Below, in pieces: positions 1 through 6,116 of a DNA stretch of 6,116 nucleotides. The position numbers and the translations under genes are program-made. Below the pieces are notes generated by a model. It saw only the letters and a program-made list of their open reading frames with translations, did not search any database and was not told the origin of the DNA. The DNA comes from Hydrogenimonas sp. (lineage in GTDB: Bacteria; Campylobacterota; Campylobacteria; Campylobacterales; Hydrogenimonadaceae), in contig JAKIUX010000068.1 in assembly GCA_021647345.1 (NCBI GenBank), positions 1 through 6,116 of the forward strand. Direction: 5' to 3'. How positions within the stretch are numbered: position 1 is the first letter of the stretch; each line of letters begins with the position of its first letter.

Positions 1-168
1 TTTTACGAGTACTTCGGCCATCTCCTCAGTCTGGAAAAGGGTTATATCGAACTCTTTTGCTTTCTCGATGATTTTTAGGGCTACCTCGCCTCTGCCGGAG
101 GCTACTACTTTCGGAGCGCCATCTTTTTTGGGGTCGTAGCGCAGAGCGGCTGCTTTCGGTCTTAGCAT
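1..168 (-). CDS. flhX: FlhB C-terminal-domain-like protein (FlhX type), 3' end beyond window
   Basis: Partial gene: 56 codons are visible, from ATG at 168-166 to the left edge, with no stop reached. The protein begins MLRPKAAALRYDPKKDGAPK and continues with VVASGRGEVALKIIEKAKEF. This matches the segment of the flagellar type III export switch protein FlhB that follows its NPTH autocleavage site (pattern ALxYD...APxVVAxGxGxxAxxI). There is no transmembrane region and no NPTH motif, so it is a stand-alone C-terminal homologue. Epsilonproteobacteria are known to carry such a protein (FlhX/FlhB2), reported in Helicobacter pylori as able to substitute for the FlhB cytoplasmic domain in flagellar export. 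The start is supported by AAGGAG five bases upstream. Its ATG overlaps the cupin stop by 7 nt (ATGCTAA), which suggests translational coupling. The family is usually about 80-100 residues, so perhaps 30-40 are missing. The family call is firm; the flagellar role here is inferred, since no other flagellar gene is visible. Confidence 0.8.
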   Translation of the reverse strand, partial: MLRPKAAALRYDPKKDGAPKVVASGRGEVALKIIEKAKEFDITLFQTEEMAEVLVK

Positions 169-473
169 ATCGGCTCCTTGGAGTGTATAGCGAGCCATCT
201 CGTTCCCTTTTCGCACCTTAGCACTCTGTGCCGCTTCCTCGCTTTTATGCATAGATAGTCGCCGGCGCTCATATCCACCTCTTCGCCCTCAATCCATAGC
301 GTTGCGCTTCCTTGCAAAAGAAATATAGCTTCATCGTGCGGCTGGTCGTAGAGAATATCTTCGGAGCAGTCGCTGCTTACAATCTCTTCAATACTTATAT
401 ACCTATTTTCAAAGAGCTGTTTGAAGCTTTCGCCGCTCTTTGGCACCGCTGTTTTATAGATATTTCCCTTCAC
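162..473 (-). CDS. Small cupin-domain protein
   Basis: A 103-residue single-domain cupin. Residues 41-66 carry a recognisable motif 1 (YDQPHDEAIFLLQG) and residues 71-84 motif 2 (GDYLCIKARKRHRV), linked by the short turn typical of small cupins. Aligned on E48 and G55, the two histidines of the usual HxH fall on Y42 and Q44. The motif-2 histidine is retained (H82), and H46 lies close by. Metal binding is therefore uncertain. Similar small cupins with a YDQ...WLA pattern are familiar from epsilonproteobacterial genomes, without a known substrate. The start is GTG at 473-471, with AGGAG seven bases upstream; the stop of thpR lies one base before the start. It sits between thpR and the FlhX-like gene and probably shares their transcript. 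Neither sequence nor context shows the reaction or ligand. Confidence 0.82.
   Translation of the reverse strand: MKGNIYKTAVPKSGESFKQLFENRYISIEEIVSSDCSEDILYDQPHDEAIFLLQGSATLWIEGEEVDMSAGDYLCIKARKRHRVLRCEKGTRWLAIHSKEPIC
174..179 (-). promoter_or_regulatory. Ribosome binding site of the FlhX-like gene
   Basis: On the minus strand this reads AAGGAG, five bases before the ATG at 168-166. It lies inside the end of the cupin gene and fixes the start of an otherwise truncated small gene. Confidence 0.7.
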
Positions 474-474
474 G

Positions 475-975
475 CTAAAACTCCTCTAGCGGTATATATA
501 TTGGGCCGCTTGGCGTCAACCTGCTCTCTATAAGATATATCGGAGCCTCTATGACCCCAAGCGGTTCGCTTACCCAAGGCCTATTTATATGCCTAAAGGC
601 GTCAGATCGGAGCCTCTTTATTCTTGCCAATGTAACGTGGGGTTTGAACTCTTGAGCGGGCTCTTCGCCCAGTAGCTCCGCCACTTTTTGGTGGAAGATT
701 GTGCTTATAATGGTCGATGTCTTCAAAAAGAGGATTTTTGGCTCTTTATCTTCGAACGTTCCGAAACCTTGTATCGAAAGCGGATTTCTCGGCAACATTT
801 TAAGAGGCTGAAGTCGGCTCGATATCTCTTCGTAAGATGCCCTCTCTCCAAGAAAAAACCATGTAAGGTGCAGGTTTTTGGGCTCGACCCACTTGGCGTC
901 GAAGTAGCCGGAGAGATCTCTTTTTATCTCGTCGTAGTAGTCGACTGTTGCGAAGCTTGCCAAAAATAGTCTCAT
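475..975 (-). CDS. thpR: RNA 2',3'-cyclic phosphodiesterase (ThpR/LigT, 2H family)
   Basis: A 166-residue member of the 2H phosphoesterase family. Both catalytic H-x-T motifs are present: HLT at residues 36-38 (context EPKNLHLTWFFLG) and HVT at 113-115 (context FKPHVTLARIK). Their spacing and the total length are somewhat short but normal for the family. Known members open 2',3'-cyclic phosphates at RNA ends and can act as 2'-5' RNA ligases in vitro; the protein is expected to be cytoplasmic. The ATG at 975-973 is preceded by AAGGAG with a five-base spacer, and that ribosome site begins right at the ribE stop codon. The gene starts 9 bases after ribE and ends 1 base before the cupin gene, so it is probably read from the ribE transcript. 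Family assignment is secure; the natural substrate is not shown by the sequence. Confidence 0.92.
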   Translation of the reverse strand: MRLFLASFATVDYYDEIKRDLSGYFDAKWVEPKNLHLTWFFLGERASYEEISSRLQPLKMLPRNPLSIQGFGTFEDKEPKILFLKTSTIISTIFHQKVAELLGEEPAQEFKPHVTLARIKRLRSDAFRHINRPWVSEPLGVIEAPIYLIESRLTPSGPIYIPLEEF

Positions 976-984
976 AAAAACTCC

Positions 985-1602
985 TTAAAATAGTGCGTGA
1001 AAGCGCTCTATCCTCTCCCATCCGATTTTTTTCGCCTCATCTCTTTTTTGCAGAATATTCTCTACATATCTTGCGAAGAGGTCGGTCTCTATATTGACTC
1101 TTCTTCCGACTCTATATGCTCCAAAGAGGGTCTCTTTCATAGTATGGGGAATGATGGTTAGTCTGAATCCATCTTCGGCAACTTCGTTCACGGTAAGGCT
1201 TACACCGTCAACCGTGACGGAGCCTTTCGGAATGATATATAGAAGATACTCTTTCGGAATCGATATGAAGAAGTCGATTCCGTTGGTGCGCTTATCGATC
1301 TTTGTTACGACCCCTAAACAATCAATATGCCCCTGCACTATATGCCCTTCGAAGCGGTCCCCCATACGCATAGCGGGCTCTATATGGACTCTCTCTTTCA
1401 GATTCTCAAGAGCTATCACCTCTCTCGTTTCGTCGGCTAGCTCGAGAGCGAACCCTCTCTCGGTCACTTCAACTACGGTAAGGCATGCGCCGTTGACGGC
1501 TATGGAGTCGCCCAAGCCCGGTCTGTAGGATGCTTCAAGAGTCAAAATATTGTTTTCATAAGAGATAACCTTGGCCATTTCTCGAATGAGTCCCGTGAAC
1601 AT
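985..1602 (-). CDS. ribE: Riboflavin synthase, alpha subunit
   Basis: Catalyses dismutation of two 6,7-dimethyl-8-ribityllumazine molecules into riboflavin and the pyrimidinedione precursor, the last step of riboflavin synthesis, in the cytosol as a trimer. The 205-residue protein shows the family's tandem lumazine-binding barrels. The first runs from the diagnostic N-terminal MFTGLI through GDSIAVNGACLTV (31-43). The second starts near GHIVQGHID (86-94) and contains KGSVTVDGVSLTVNEV (126-141), IPHTMKETLF (151-160) and NIETDLFARYVE (170-181). The length is full for the family. The ATG at 1602-1600 has a purine-rich GGGGAG site just upstream, and 9 bases separate it from the stop of the preceding pseudo-receiver gene. 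No other rib gene and no FMN riboswitch is visible, so the gene appears isolated from the rest of the pathway and driven from the upstream gene's promoter. Some organisms call this gene ribC. Confidence 0.96.
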   Translation of the reverse strand: MFTGLIREMAKVISYENNILTLEASYRPGLGDSIAVNGACLTVVEVTERGFALELADETREVIALENLKERVHIEPAMRMGDRFEGHIVQGHIDCLGVVTKIDKRTNGIDFFISIPKEYLLYIIPKGSVTVDGVSLTVNEVAEDGFRLTIIPHTMKETLFGAYRVGRRVNIETDLFARYVENILQKRDEAKKIGWERIERFHALF

Positions 1603-1611
1603 CTCTCCCCT

Positions 1612-3126
1612 TTACTCGATATACTGCTTAAGCTGCTGCGTAAGCTCCTCTTTATTGAGGGTCTTCGGTATTATGGCAGCCGCATTAAACTCTTTCGCTT
1701 TTAATAGCAGATTTCTGCTTATCTTTTTGGCGAAGAAGGCTACCTCAAGATCGCTGACAAACTTTTTTGCGTATGAGAGTACCGACTCTGTATCCACCCC
1801 TCTTAGAGTCGGATTGATGATGAGAATGTTGGGTTGAATATTTTTAAGATCGGGCAGTACCCCTTCCGGTCTTGTAGATATGACAACCTTTATCTCTCTG
1901 TCGATTTCGCCCAAGGCGCTTTTAACGGTAGTAAGAAATTCGCTATCGTCATCTATGCATACGATTCTCTTTTTTGTTTGCGACTCAAGGTAGTTCATAA
2001 GCTCCATAAGCTCTTGGTTCTGCTGGTTCAGCTTGGAGCTGTCGAGAGTTTTGAGGTAGTACTTCATGTACGTTACCGCACTGAACTCTTCATGAATTCC
2101 GGCTTTTGCGAAAAAGGTCTGTATCGGTTTGGAACGGTTCGCCTTTTTCCACATCAGAGAATCAAACCTGTAGGCCAAGACGTCTTGTATCTTTCTCATC
2201 ATTGAGTCGTAGTTTTGGACAAACTCCGCAAAACTCTTTTTGAAGCGGTCGTAGTGCATCTTGTAGAAGTTGTCGAGAAGCTCTATGTAGAGTCTGTTCT
2301 CTTCAGTGAGTTTGGCTATCTCATGTATAGCATCTACCATTGAGCGTTTTAAAACCTTTATTTCGTTGAAAAGGTATACATACTCTTCACTCTGCCTAGG
2401 AAGCGCTTGAAGTCGCTTGCTCTTCTCTTTCACATCCTTCTCGAGGTTAGCCGCCGTGTCGGTCAGTTTCGCTATCTGGCTCTTGTTGAACTCAAGTTTT
2501 GCCCGAAGCTCTTTGTATCGACTCTGCTTATTCAAAAAGACCTGCTCGTAGGCGTTTTGAATAAAATCGGTCCTCGATTTGAATGAGCGGTAGGTATCAT
2601 ATGCGTCCAGAAGCTCCTGTCTCGTCTCTGCAAGCTCGTAGTTTTCGAAACTGTGGTCAATCTCTATCAGATTGTTGTAGGCGGTCTCTAAAAACCTTTT
2701 CATCCTGCTGTAATCGAGTCTTCTGTTCTCTTCAAGCAGATTAGCGCTTTCGGCTATACGTTTGCGAATGTCGGAAAAGTGCATTTCGATGCAGGCTTCC
2801 ACATCAAGGTCATACTCTATAAACCATGCCGGCTCTTCATCATCCTCTTTTTTCTCATCTGTCTCGGCCTGCGTATCGCTATGTTTTGGACTTTCGGAGG
2901 ATGCTTCATCTGTATTTTTGTCTTGAAGAGTCTGCTCTATGCCGTTTGCCGTCTCTATTGCTCTGGCATTTATTCCTTCAGGTTCGAAATCGACGATGAG
3001 GCCAACGGCGGGGGTTGTCTCATAGTCGTTCCACTCATCGACATTGAAGTTGTACTTCTTTTTCTCGGGAGTTATGATCTTTCCGATACCTGTCTGGTCC
3101 GAGTAGACGATTATCTTGCCCCGCAA
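1612..3126 (-). CDS. Cold-shock-like domain / coiled coil / degenerate receiver-domain protein
   Basis: A 504-residue protein that looks like three parts. Residues 1-58 (MRGKIIVYSDQTGIGKIITP onward) resemble a cold-shock OB fold, but the RNA-binding aromatic motifs (KGFGFI, VFVHF) are replaced by TGIGKI and YNFNVDEW. Residues 62-100 are an acidic, low-complexity linker. Residues 105-380 are helical, with probable coiled coil about 200-285 (for example LEFNKSQIAKLTDTAANLEK). Residues 386-504 resemble a response-regulator receiver: RIVCIDDDSEF supplies the acidic pocket (D392-D394) and IIPK the conserved Lys (K488). However, the phosphoacceptor column is Asn (N438 in PNILIINPTLRG) and no Ser/Thr ends the predicted fourth strand. 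It is therefore probably a pseudo-receiver that is not phosphorylated in the usual way. There is no DNA-binding output domain and no membrane segment. The start is TTG at 3126-3124: an in-frame stop lies at 3144-3142 with no ATG or GTG between, and AGGA sits seven bases before the TTG. It is first in the ribE cluster. Function unknown. Confidence 0.85.
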   Translation of the reverse strand: MRGKIIVYSDQTGIGKIITPEKKKYNFNVDEWNDYETTPAVGLIVDFEPEGINARAIETANGIEQTLQDKNTDEASSESPKHSDTQAETDEKKEDDEEPAWFIEYDLDVEACIEMHFSDIRKRIAESANLLEENRRLDYSRMKRFLETAYNNLIEIDHSFENYELAETRQELLDAYDTYRSFKSRTDFIQNAYEQVFLNKQSRYKELRAKLEFNKSQIAKLTDTAANLEKDVKEKSKRLQALPRQSEEYVYLFNEIKVLKRSMVDAIHEIAKLTEENRLYIELLDNFYKMHYDRFKKSFAEFVQNYDSMMRKIQDVLAYRFDSLMWKKANRSKPIQTFFAKAGIHEEFSAVTYMKYYLKTLDSSKLNQQNQELMELMNYLESQTKKRIVCIDDDSEFLTTVKSALGEIDREIKVVISTRPEGVLPDLKNIQPNILIINPTLRGVDTESVLSYAKKFVSDLEVAFFAKKISRNLLLKAKEFNAAAIIPKTLNKEELTQQLKQYIE

Positions 3127-3151
3127 TATCCAATCCTGTTGTTAAATTCTT

Positions 3152-3160
3152 ATTATCATA
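3152..3160 (-). promoter_or_regulatory. Candidate promoter -10 region of the minus-strand cluster
   Basis: On the minus strand this reads TATGATAAT, containing two overlapping -10-like hexamers (TATGAT and GATAAT) about 25-30 bases before the TTG start of the pseudo-receiver gene. A T-rich run and TTGAGG (3176-3171) lie upstream, but too close for a standard 17-bp spacer. It is the best candidate in a short divergent gap, though AT-rich DNA makes chance matches easy. Confidence 0.35.
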
Positions 3161-3166
3161 TCTTTT

Positions 3167-3187
3167 TTAACCTCAAAAAGCTATAAT
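3167..3187 (+). promoter_or_regulatory. Promoter of mnmG
   Basis: A perfect TATAAT at 3182-3187 lies 34 bases before the mnmG ATG, preceded by TTAACC (3167-3172) nine bases upstream and by a T-run before that. No TTGACA-like -35 box is present at the normal distance, which is usual for the housekeeping promoters of epsilonproteobacteria, where an AT-rich periodic upstream region replaces it. Predicted transcription starts near 3194, giving a leader of roughly 28 bases. The same arrangement recurs at the right edge of the window. Confidence 0.65.
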
Positions 3188-3221
3188 CGCCCCTAAATAA
3201 AGCATCTGTAAAGAGAAGTGT

Positions 3222-5111
3222 ATGAATTATGACATAATTGTAGTTGGCGGAGGTCATGCCGGCATAGAGGCATCTTGGGCTCCAGCCAGAATGGGTTGGA
3301 AGACTCTCATGGTGACTATTTTGGCCGAACAGATAGGCGCCGCAAGCTGCAACCCCGCCGTAGGCGGGCTTGCAAAAGGACATCTGGTGAAAGAGCTCGA
3401 CGCTCTTGGCGGCGAAATGGGGCTTTTGACCGACAAAAGTGGCCTTCAGTTTCGGATTTTGAACGAAACGAAGGGGCCTGCTGTGAGGGGGAGCCGTGCC
3501 CAGATAGATATGGACCGCTACAGAATAGAGGCTAGAACCGTCTGTATGGGTACCGAAAACCTCGACATTCTGCAAGGTATGGTTACGCGGCTAATTATAG
3601 ATAATTGGCGTGTTGTCGGGATCAAAACGGAGCTTGGAGAGAGCTTTTTTGCAAAAAAGGTGATACTCACCACCGGAACCTTTTTAAACGGTGTCATACA
3701 TATAGGGGAGACAAAAAGAGAGGCGGGGCGCGCGGGAGAGTTTGCATCTGCTGAGCTTGCAGAAAACCTGAGAGATCTCGGTTTCAATATAGGGCGCCTA
3801 AAGACAGGCACCTGTCCGAGAATCGACGGCTCTACTATAGACTTTTCAAAGATGGAGCCGCAGCCTGGAGACGAGCCCCCGAAGCCTTTTAGCTTTCGCA
3901 CCGACAAAGAGAGCTTCAAGCCAAAGCAGCTGCCATGCTTCATAGCCTATACGAACGAAAGGACTCATGAGCTTATAGAGAGCAGTTTTCACAGAGCACC
4001 CCTCTTTTCTGGTCAGATAGAAGGTGTCGGCCCTCGATATTGTCCCAGTATAGAGGATAAGATAAACCGTTTCAGAGACAAGGAGCGTCACCACCTCTTC
4101 ATAGAGCCGCAGACTCTCGAAGCTACCGAGTATTACATAAACGGTATGAGCACCTCTTTGCCGGTTGATGTTCAGCATGAGATGATCCGTTCCGTCAAAG
4201 GAATGGAGAGCGCAAAGATAGTAAGGTACGGCTACGCCATAGAGTATGACTATATTGACCCCACCGAACTAAAACATACATTAGAGACGAAAAAGATTGA
4301 GGGGCTCTACCTTGCCGGGCAGATCAACGGAACAACCGGCTACGAAGAGGCTGCGGCACAGGGGCTTATGGCGGGCATAAACGCCGCTTTGTCGGTTATG
4401 CAGAAAGAGCCTTTCATTCTGAGGCGAGATGAAGCATACATAGGGGTGCTCATAGATGATCTAGTTACGAAGGGTACAAAAGAGCCCTACAGAATGTTCA
4501 CCAGCAGAGCCGAATTTAGGCTTATGCTAAGAGAGGATAACGCCGATTTGAGGCTAATGGGCTACGGCCACTCCTTTGGGCTTATAGACGAGGCTGTCTA
4601 TGCTAAGATGCTCAAAAAGAGGGAGCAGATAGAAGAGGGTATGGAGCTGATGGAGAGTAGGTTTTTGACGCCGAGCAGAGAGTCACTCGCGCTTCTTGAG
4701 TCGCTAGGGGTTCAGAAGATTTCCGATAAGACCCCTTTGAAGCTTATAGTCGGAAGGGGTGAGTTTAGCAAAGAGCAGCTTGAAAAGCTGATTCCAGAGA
4801 CAGTGAGCTTTAGCGATGAAGCCAAAGAGCAGCTTCTAATTAACGCAAAGTACGATAAATATATCGAGCGTCAAAGAGAGCAGATCGAAAAGATGCATGA
4901 GATGCTTGAAGTGAAGATACCGGAGGATATGAGTTTTGAAAAGGTCTCCGGTTTAAGCAATGAGATAAAAGAGAAACTTGCTCTATTCAAGCCGCCCACG
5001 CTGCAAGCGGCAAGCCAGATAAGCGGTATAACTCCAGCAGCCCTGGAGATACTTCATATATATATAAAGATGGCCGAAAAGGGAAAACTGAAAGATAGGG
5101 GGAGAAGTTGA
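3222..5111 (+). CDS. mnmG: tRNA uridine-5-carboxymethylaminomethyl modification enzyme MnmG (GidA)
   Basis: FAD-dependent partner of the GTPase MnmE; together they install the carboxymethylaminomethyl group at C5 of U34 in tRNAs reading two-codon boxes, using methylene-tetrahydrofolate and NADH. The 629-residue length matches the E. coli protein as I recall it. Visible signatures are the dinucleotide-binding loop VGGGHAG (8-14), [13 protein letters not shown] (42-54) with conserved C43, [14 protein letters not shown] (84-97), the second conserved Cys in [10 protein letters not shown] (C274), and [18 protein letters not shown] (364-381), with [20 protein letters not shown] (422-441) after it. 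The C-terminal helical part that contacts MnmE and tRNA is present to the end. The ATG has only a weak AAGAGAAG ribosome site four bases upstream. It is driven by a promoter just upstream and overlaps the next gene by 4 nt. W19 and P21 in the first helix are unusual. Identification is essentially certain; mnmE is not in the window. Confidence 0.98.
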   Translation: MNYDIIVVGGGHAGIEASWAPARMGWKTLMVTILAEQIGAASCNPAVGGLAKGHLVKELDALGGEMGLLTDKSGLQFRILNETKGPAVRGSRAQIDMDRYRIEARTVCMGTENLDILQGMVTRLIIDNWRVVGIKTELGESFFAKKVILTTGTFLNGVIHIGETKREAGRAGEFASAELAENLRDLGFNIGRLKTGTCPRIDGSTIDFSKMEPQPGDEPPKPFSFRTDKESFKPKQLPCFIAYTNERTHELIESSFHRAPLFSGQIEGVGPRYCPSIEDKINRFRDKERHHLFIEPQTLEATEYYINGMSTSLPVDVQHEMIRSVKGMESAKIVRYGYAIEYDYIDPTELKHTLETKKIEGLYLAGQINGTTGYEEAAAQGLMAGINAALSVMQKEPFILRRDEAYIGVLIDDLVTKGTKEPYRMFTSRAEFRLMLREDNADLRLMGYGHSFGLIDEAVYAKMLKKREQIEEGMELMESRFLTPSRESLALLESLGVQKISDKTPLKLIVGRGEFSKEQLEKLIPETVSFSDEAKEQLLINAKYDKYIERQREQIEKMHEMLEVKIPEDMSFEKVSGLSNEIKEKLALFKPPTLQAASQISGITPAALEILHIYIKMAEKGKLKDRGRS

Positions 5112-5995
5112 AACTATATTATTATATAGATACAGGCCACAGGGTCGGGCTTGACAGATTGAGACGTAGTGCGCCGGTTGTCAAAGCTTTGCAGAACAGG
5201 GGCGTAGATGTCACTTTGCTTACCAATGATTTCAGAGCCGGAGAGTATGCAAAAAATGAGTTTGCAATAAAAAGATATATCAGCGTTGATCTGGTAAGAA
5301 ATATAGCCAATATAGCCACCCCTGCAGATAGTGTCGTTATAGATAGTGACGATGTCAGCTTGCCGCTTGTTGCCGATATGATAGAGTACTACGGCGGGCT
5401 CGTTCGCTTCAGCGACGATCCTCAAGCGGCCCCTATAGGCAAAGATATAGTTATATCTTCGATAAGTCAGCATGATGATGTTGTAAAAGTCGATATTGTT
5501 GACCCAAGCTACTTTGAGCGGCGTAAAAAGAGTTTAAACAGAGTCTATTTTTGGGGAGACGATGACTATGAGTGCGGGCTTGTTGAGCATCTGGATGCTT
5601 TCAAAGATCTTGGAGTGAAACTTCTAGAGGGTTACTACTTCTTTATGCAGTATGGTGATGAGCTCGAAAAGGGCTTCGATGAGATTTTGGAGAGCGAAAA
5701 CTACAAAGATGTTCTTAAAAGCTCTGAAGAGTTCTTAACATCTTCGCCGCAAAGCGCTCTTGAAGCCCTTGCTGCCGGCTCAAACCCGATATATATAAAA
5801 AAAGAGTCTTCGCCGAGATTCTGGAGCGAAAAACTGTTATCGTTTGGAATTCCCGTTATAGAGAGTTTTGATAAAATTGGTATAGAAAATACCTTGGCTC
5901 TAAAAAGAGACTACAACAGAGGCTCTCTTTCAAAAGATAGCGGCGATGAGGTTGCCGAAAAAGTAGTGGATTTTTGGGCTAAAAAATTAGATTAA
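5108..5995 (+). CDS. PseG-like (GT-B fold) protein, catalytic His not conserved
   Basis: A 295-residue protein that resembles PseG, the UDP-2,4-diacetamido-2,4,6-trideoxy-altrose hydrolase of pseudaminic acid synthesis. Its N-terminus, [20 protein letters not shown], lines up without gaps on the remembered Campylobacter jejuni PseG start ([20 protein letters not shown]), followed by an [15 protein letters not shown] segment (27-41). A second Rossmann-like half contains [21 protein letters not shown] (210-230), comparable with the GGTTLYEALALG nucleotide-binding turn of the family. The GxGH signature is altered: the conserved Gly is D16 and the catalytic His is R17. Hydrolase activity of the PseG type is therefore doubtful, and the protein may be a divergent glycosyltransferase-like or non-enzymatic relative. 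There is no signal peptide or membrane helix. The start is TTG within TTGA, overlapping the mnmG stop, with GGGGGAG just upstream, suggesting translational coupling. No other pse gene is visible. Fold similarity is moderate confidence; the function is unknown. Confidence 0.7.
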   Translation: MKLYYYIDTGHRVGLDRLRRSAPVVKALQNRGVDVTLLTNDFRAGEYAKNEFAIKRYISVDLVRNIANIATPADSVVIDSDDVSLPLVADMIEYYGGLVRFSDDPQAAPIGKDIVISSISQHDDVVKVDIVDPSYFERRKKSLNRVYFWGDDDYECGLVEHLDAFKDLGVKLLEGYYFFMQYGDELEKGFDEILESENYKDVLKSSEEFLTSSPQSALEALAAGSNPIYIKKESSPRFWSEKLLSFGIPVIESFDKIGIENTLALKRDYNRGSLSKDSGDEVAEKVVDFWAKKLD

Positions 5996-6010
5996 TTTAT
6001 ATCTAAAAAT

Positions 6011-6034
6011 TGCCGGCAGTCGAAACTGTCGGTA
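6011..6034 (+). terminator. Hairpin downstream of the PseG-like gene, possible terminator
   Basis: A 10-bp stem (TGCCGGCAGT paired with ACTGTCGGTA) closes a CGAA tetraloop, starting 16 bases after the stop codon. Two pairs are G-U in plus-strand RNA and would be C-A mismatches in minus-strand RNA, so the structure favours the plus strand. No T-run follows it on the plus strand; a short T-run would follow it only on the minus strand. It could be a weak terminator or a 3'-end stabilising hairpin. Confidence 0.4.
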
Positions 6035-6092
6035 TAGATGGGCGGGTAGAAACTACACACACCTACTGCTCTTTTCTCTATTTTATGAAAAA

Positions 6093-6114
6093 TTAACCTT
6101 CACAAGCCTATAAT
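6093..6114 (+). promoter_or_regulatory. Promoter-like element at right edge
   Basis: TTAACC (6093-6098), a 10-base spacer and a perfect TATAAT (6109-6114), with an A/T-rich stretch before it. This repeats the mnmG promoter layout, including the AAG-C just before the -10. It would drive a plus-strand gene starting beyond the window. The rest of 5996-6092 holds only the hairpin and a pyrimidine-rich stretch (6069-6084). Confidence 0.55.
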
Positions 6115-6116
6115 AT

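Noticed and set aside
1094..1528. Open frame of 144 codons on the plus strand opposite ribE
   Set aside because: It lies wholly antisense to a complete riboflavin synthase, and its translation has no recognisable domain.
1603..1611. FMN riboswitch or dedicated promoter in front of ribE
   Set aside because: Only 9 bases separate ribE from the upstream gene, leaving no room for an RFN element outside coding sequence.
2779..3186. Hydrophobic open frame on the plus strand that looks like a membrane protein
   Set aside because: The Phe/Leu/Ile-rich sequence is what the complement of a charged, Glu/Lys-rich coding region gives; it also runs through the divergent promoter region.
3156..3575. Open frame of 139 codons on the minus strand over the start of mnmG
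   Set aside because: It covers the mnmG promoter and its N-terminal FAD-binding region on the other strand and shows no family features; a shadow of the mnmG codon pattern.
5054..5067. TATATATATA run just upstream of the PseG-like gene as a possible internal promoter
   Set aside because: It is inside mnmG codons (HIYIK), has no supporting -35 or TTAACC element, and the 4-nt overlap already explains expression of the downstream gene.
6041..6070. Second hairpin using GTAG and the two downstream CTAC copies
   Set aside because: The stem is only four pairs, with competing partners; too weak to call.

Overview
The window looks like chromosomal DNA of a free-living epsilonproteobacterium (Campylobacterota; Sulfurimonas, Sulfurovum or Hydrogenimonas-like). 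This rests on recalled family resemblance, not a search. The signs are the wording of MnmG (for example [20 protein letters not shown]), a stand-alone FlhB C-terminal homologue, TATAAT promoter elements without a clear TTGACA -35 box, and dense packing of genes. There is no sign of a mobile element, CRISPR array, rRNA or tRNA.

Left half (1-3126, all minus strand): five genes read right to left as one tight cluster. First is a 504-residue protein with a cold-shock-like N-terminus, a helical/coiled-coil middle and a degenerate response-regulator receiver domain. Then come riboflavin synthase (ribE), RNA 2',3'-cyclic phosphodiesterase (thpR/ligT), a small cupin protein, and an FlhB C-terminal-like protein (FlhX type) that runs off the left edge. 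The junctions are 9 nt, 9 nt, 1 nt and a 7-nt overlap, and the four downstream genes have good Shine-Dalgarno sequences, so co-transcription is likely.

Centre (3127-3221): a 95-bp divergent intergenic region carries a convincing plus-strand promoter for mnmG and a weaker candidate minus-strand promoter for the left cluster.

Right half (3222-5995, plus strand): mnmG (gidA), the tRNA-U34 carboxymethylaminomethyl modification flavoprotein, is complete. It overlaps by 4 nt a TTG-started gene for a PseG-like protein whose catalytic GxGH motif is altered. The last 121 bp hold a 10-bp hairpin and, at the extreme edge, a promoter-like element that resembles the mnmG promoter.

Most of the window is housekeeping: flavin synthesis, tRNA modification and RNA-end processing. 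The parts that deserve attention are the cold-shock/coiled-coil/pseudo-receiver protein, the PseG-like protein lacking its catalytic His, and the repeated TTAACC-N9/10-TATAAT promoter architecture. I saw no clear new multi-gene system.
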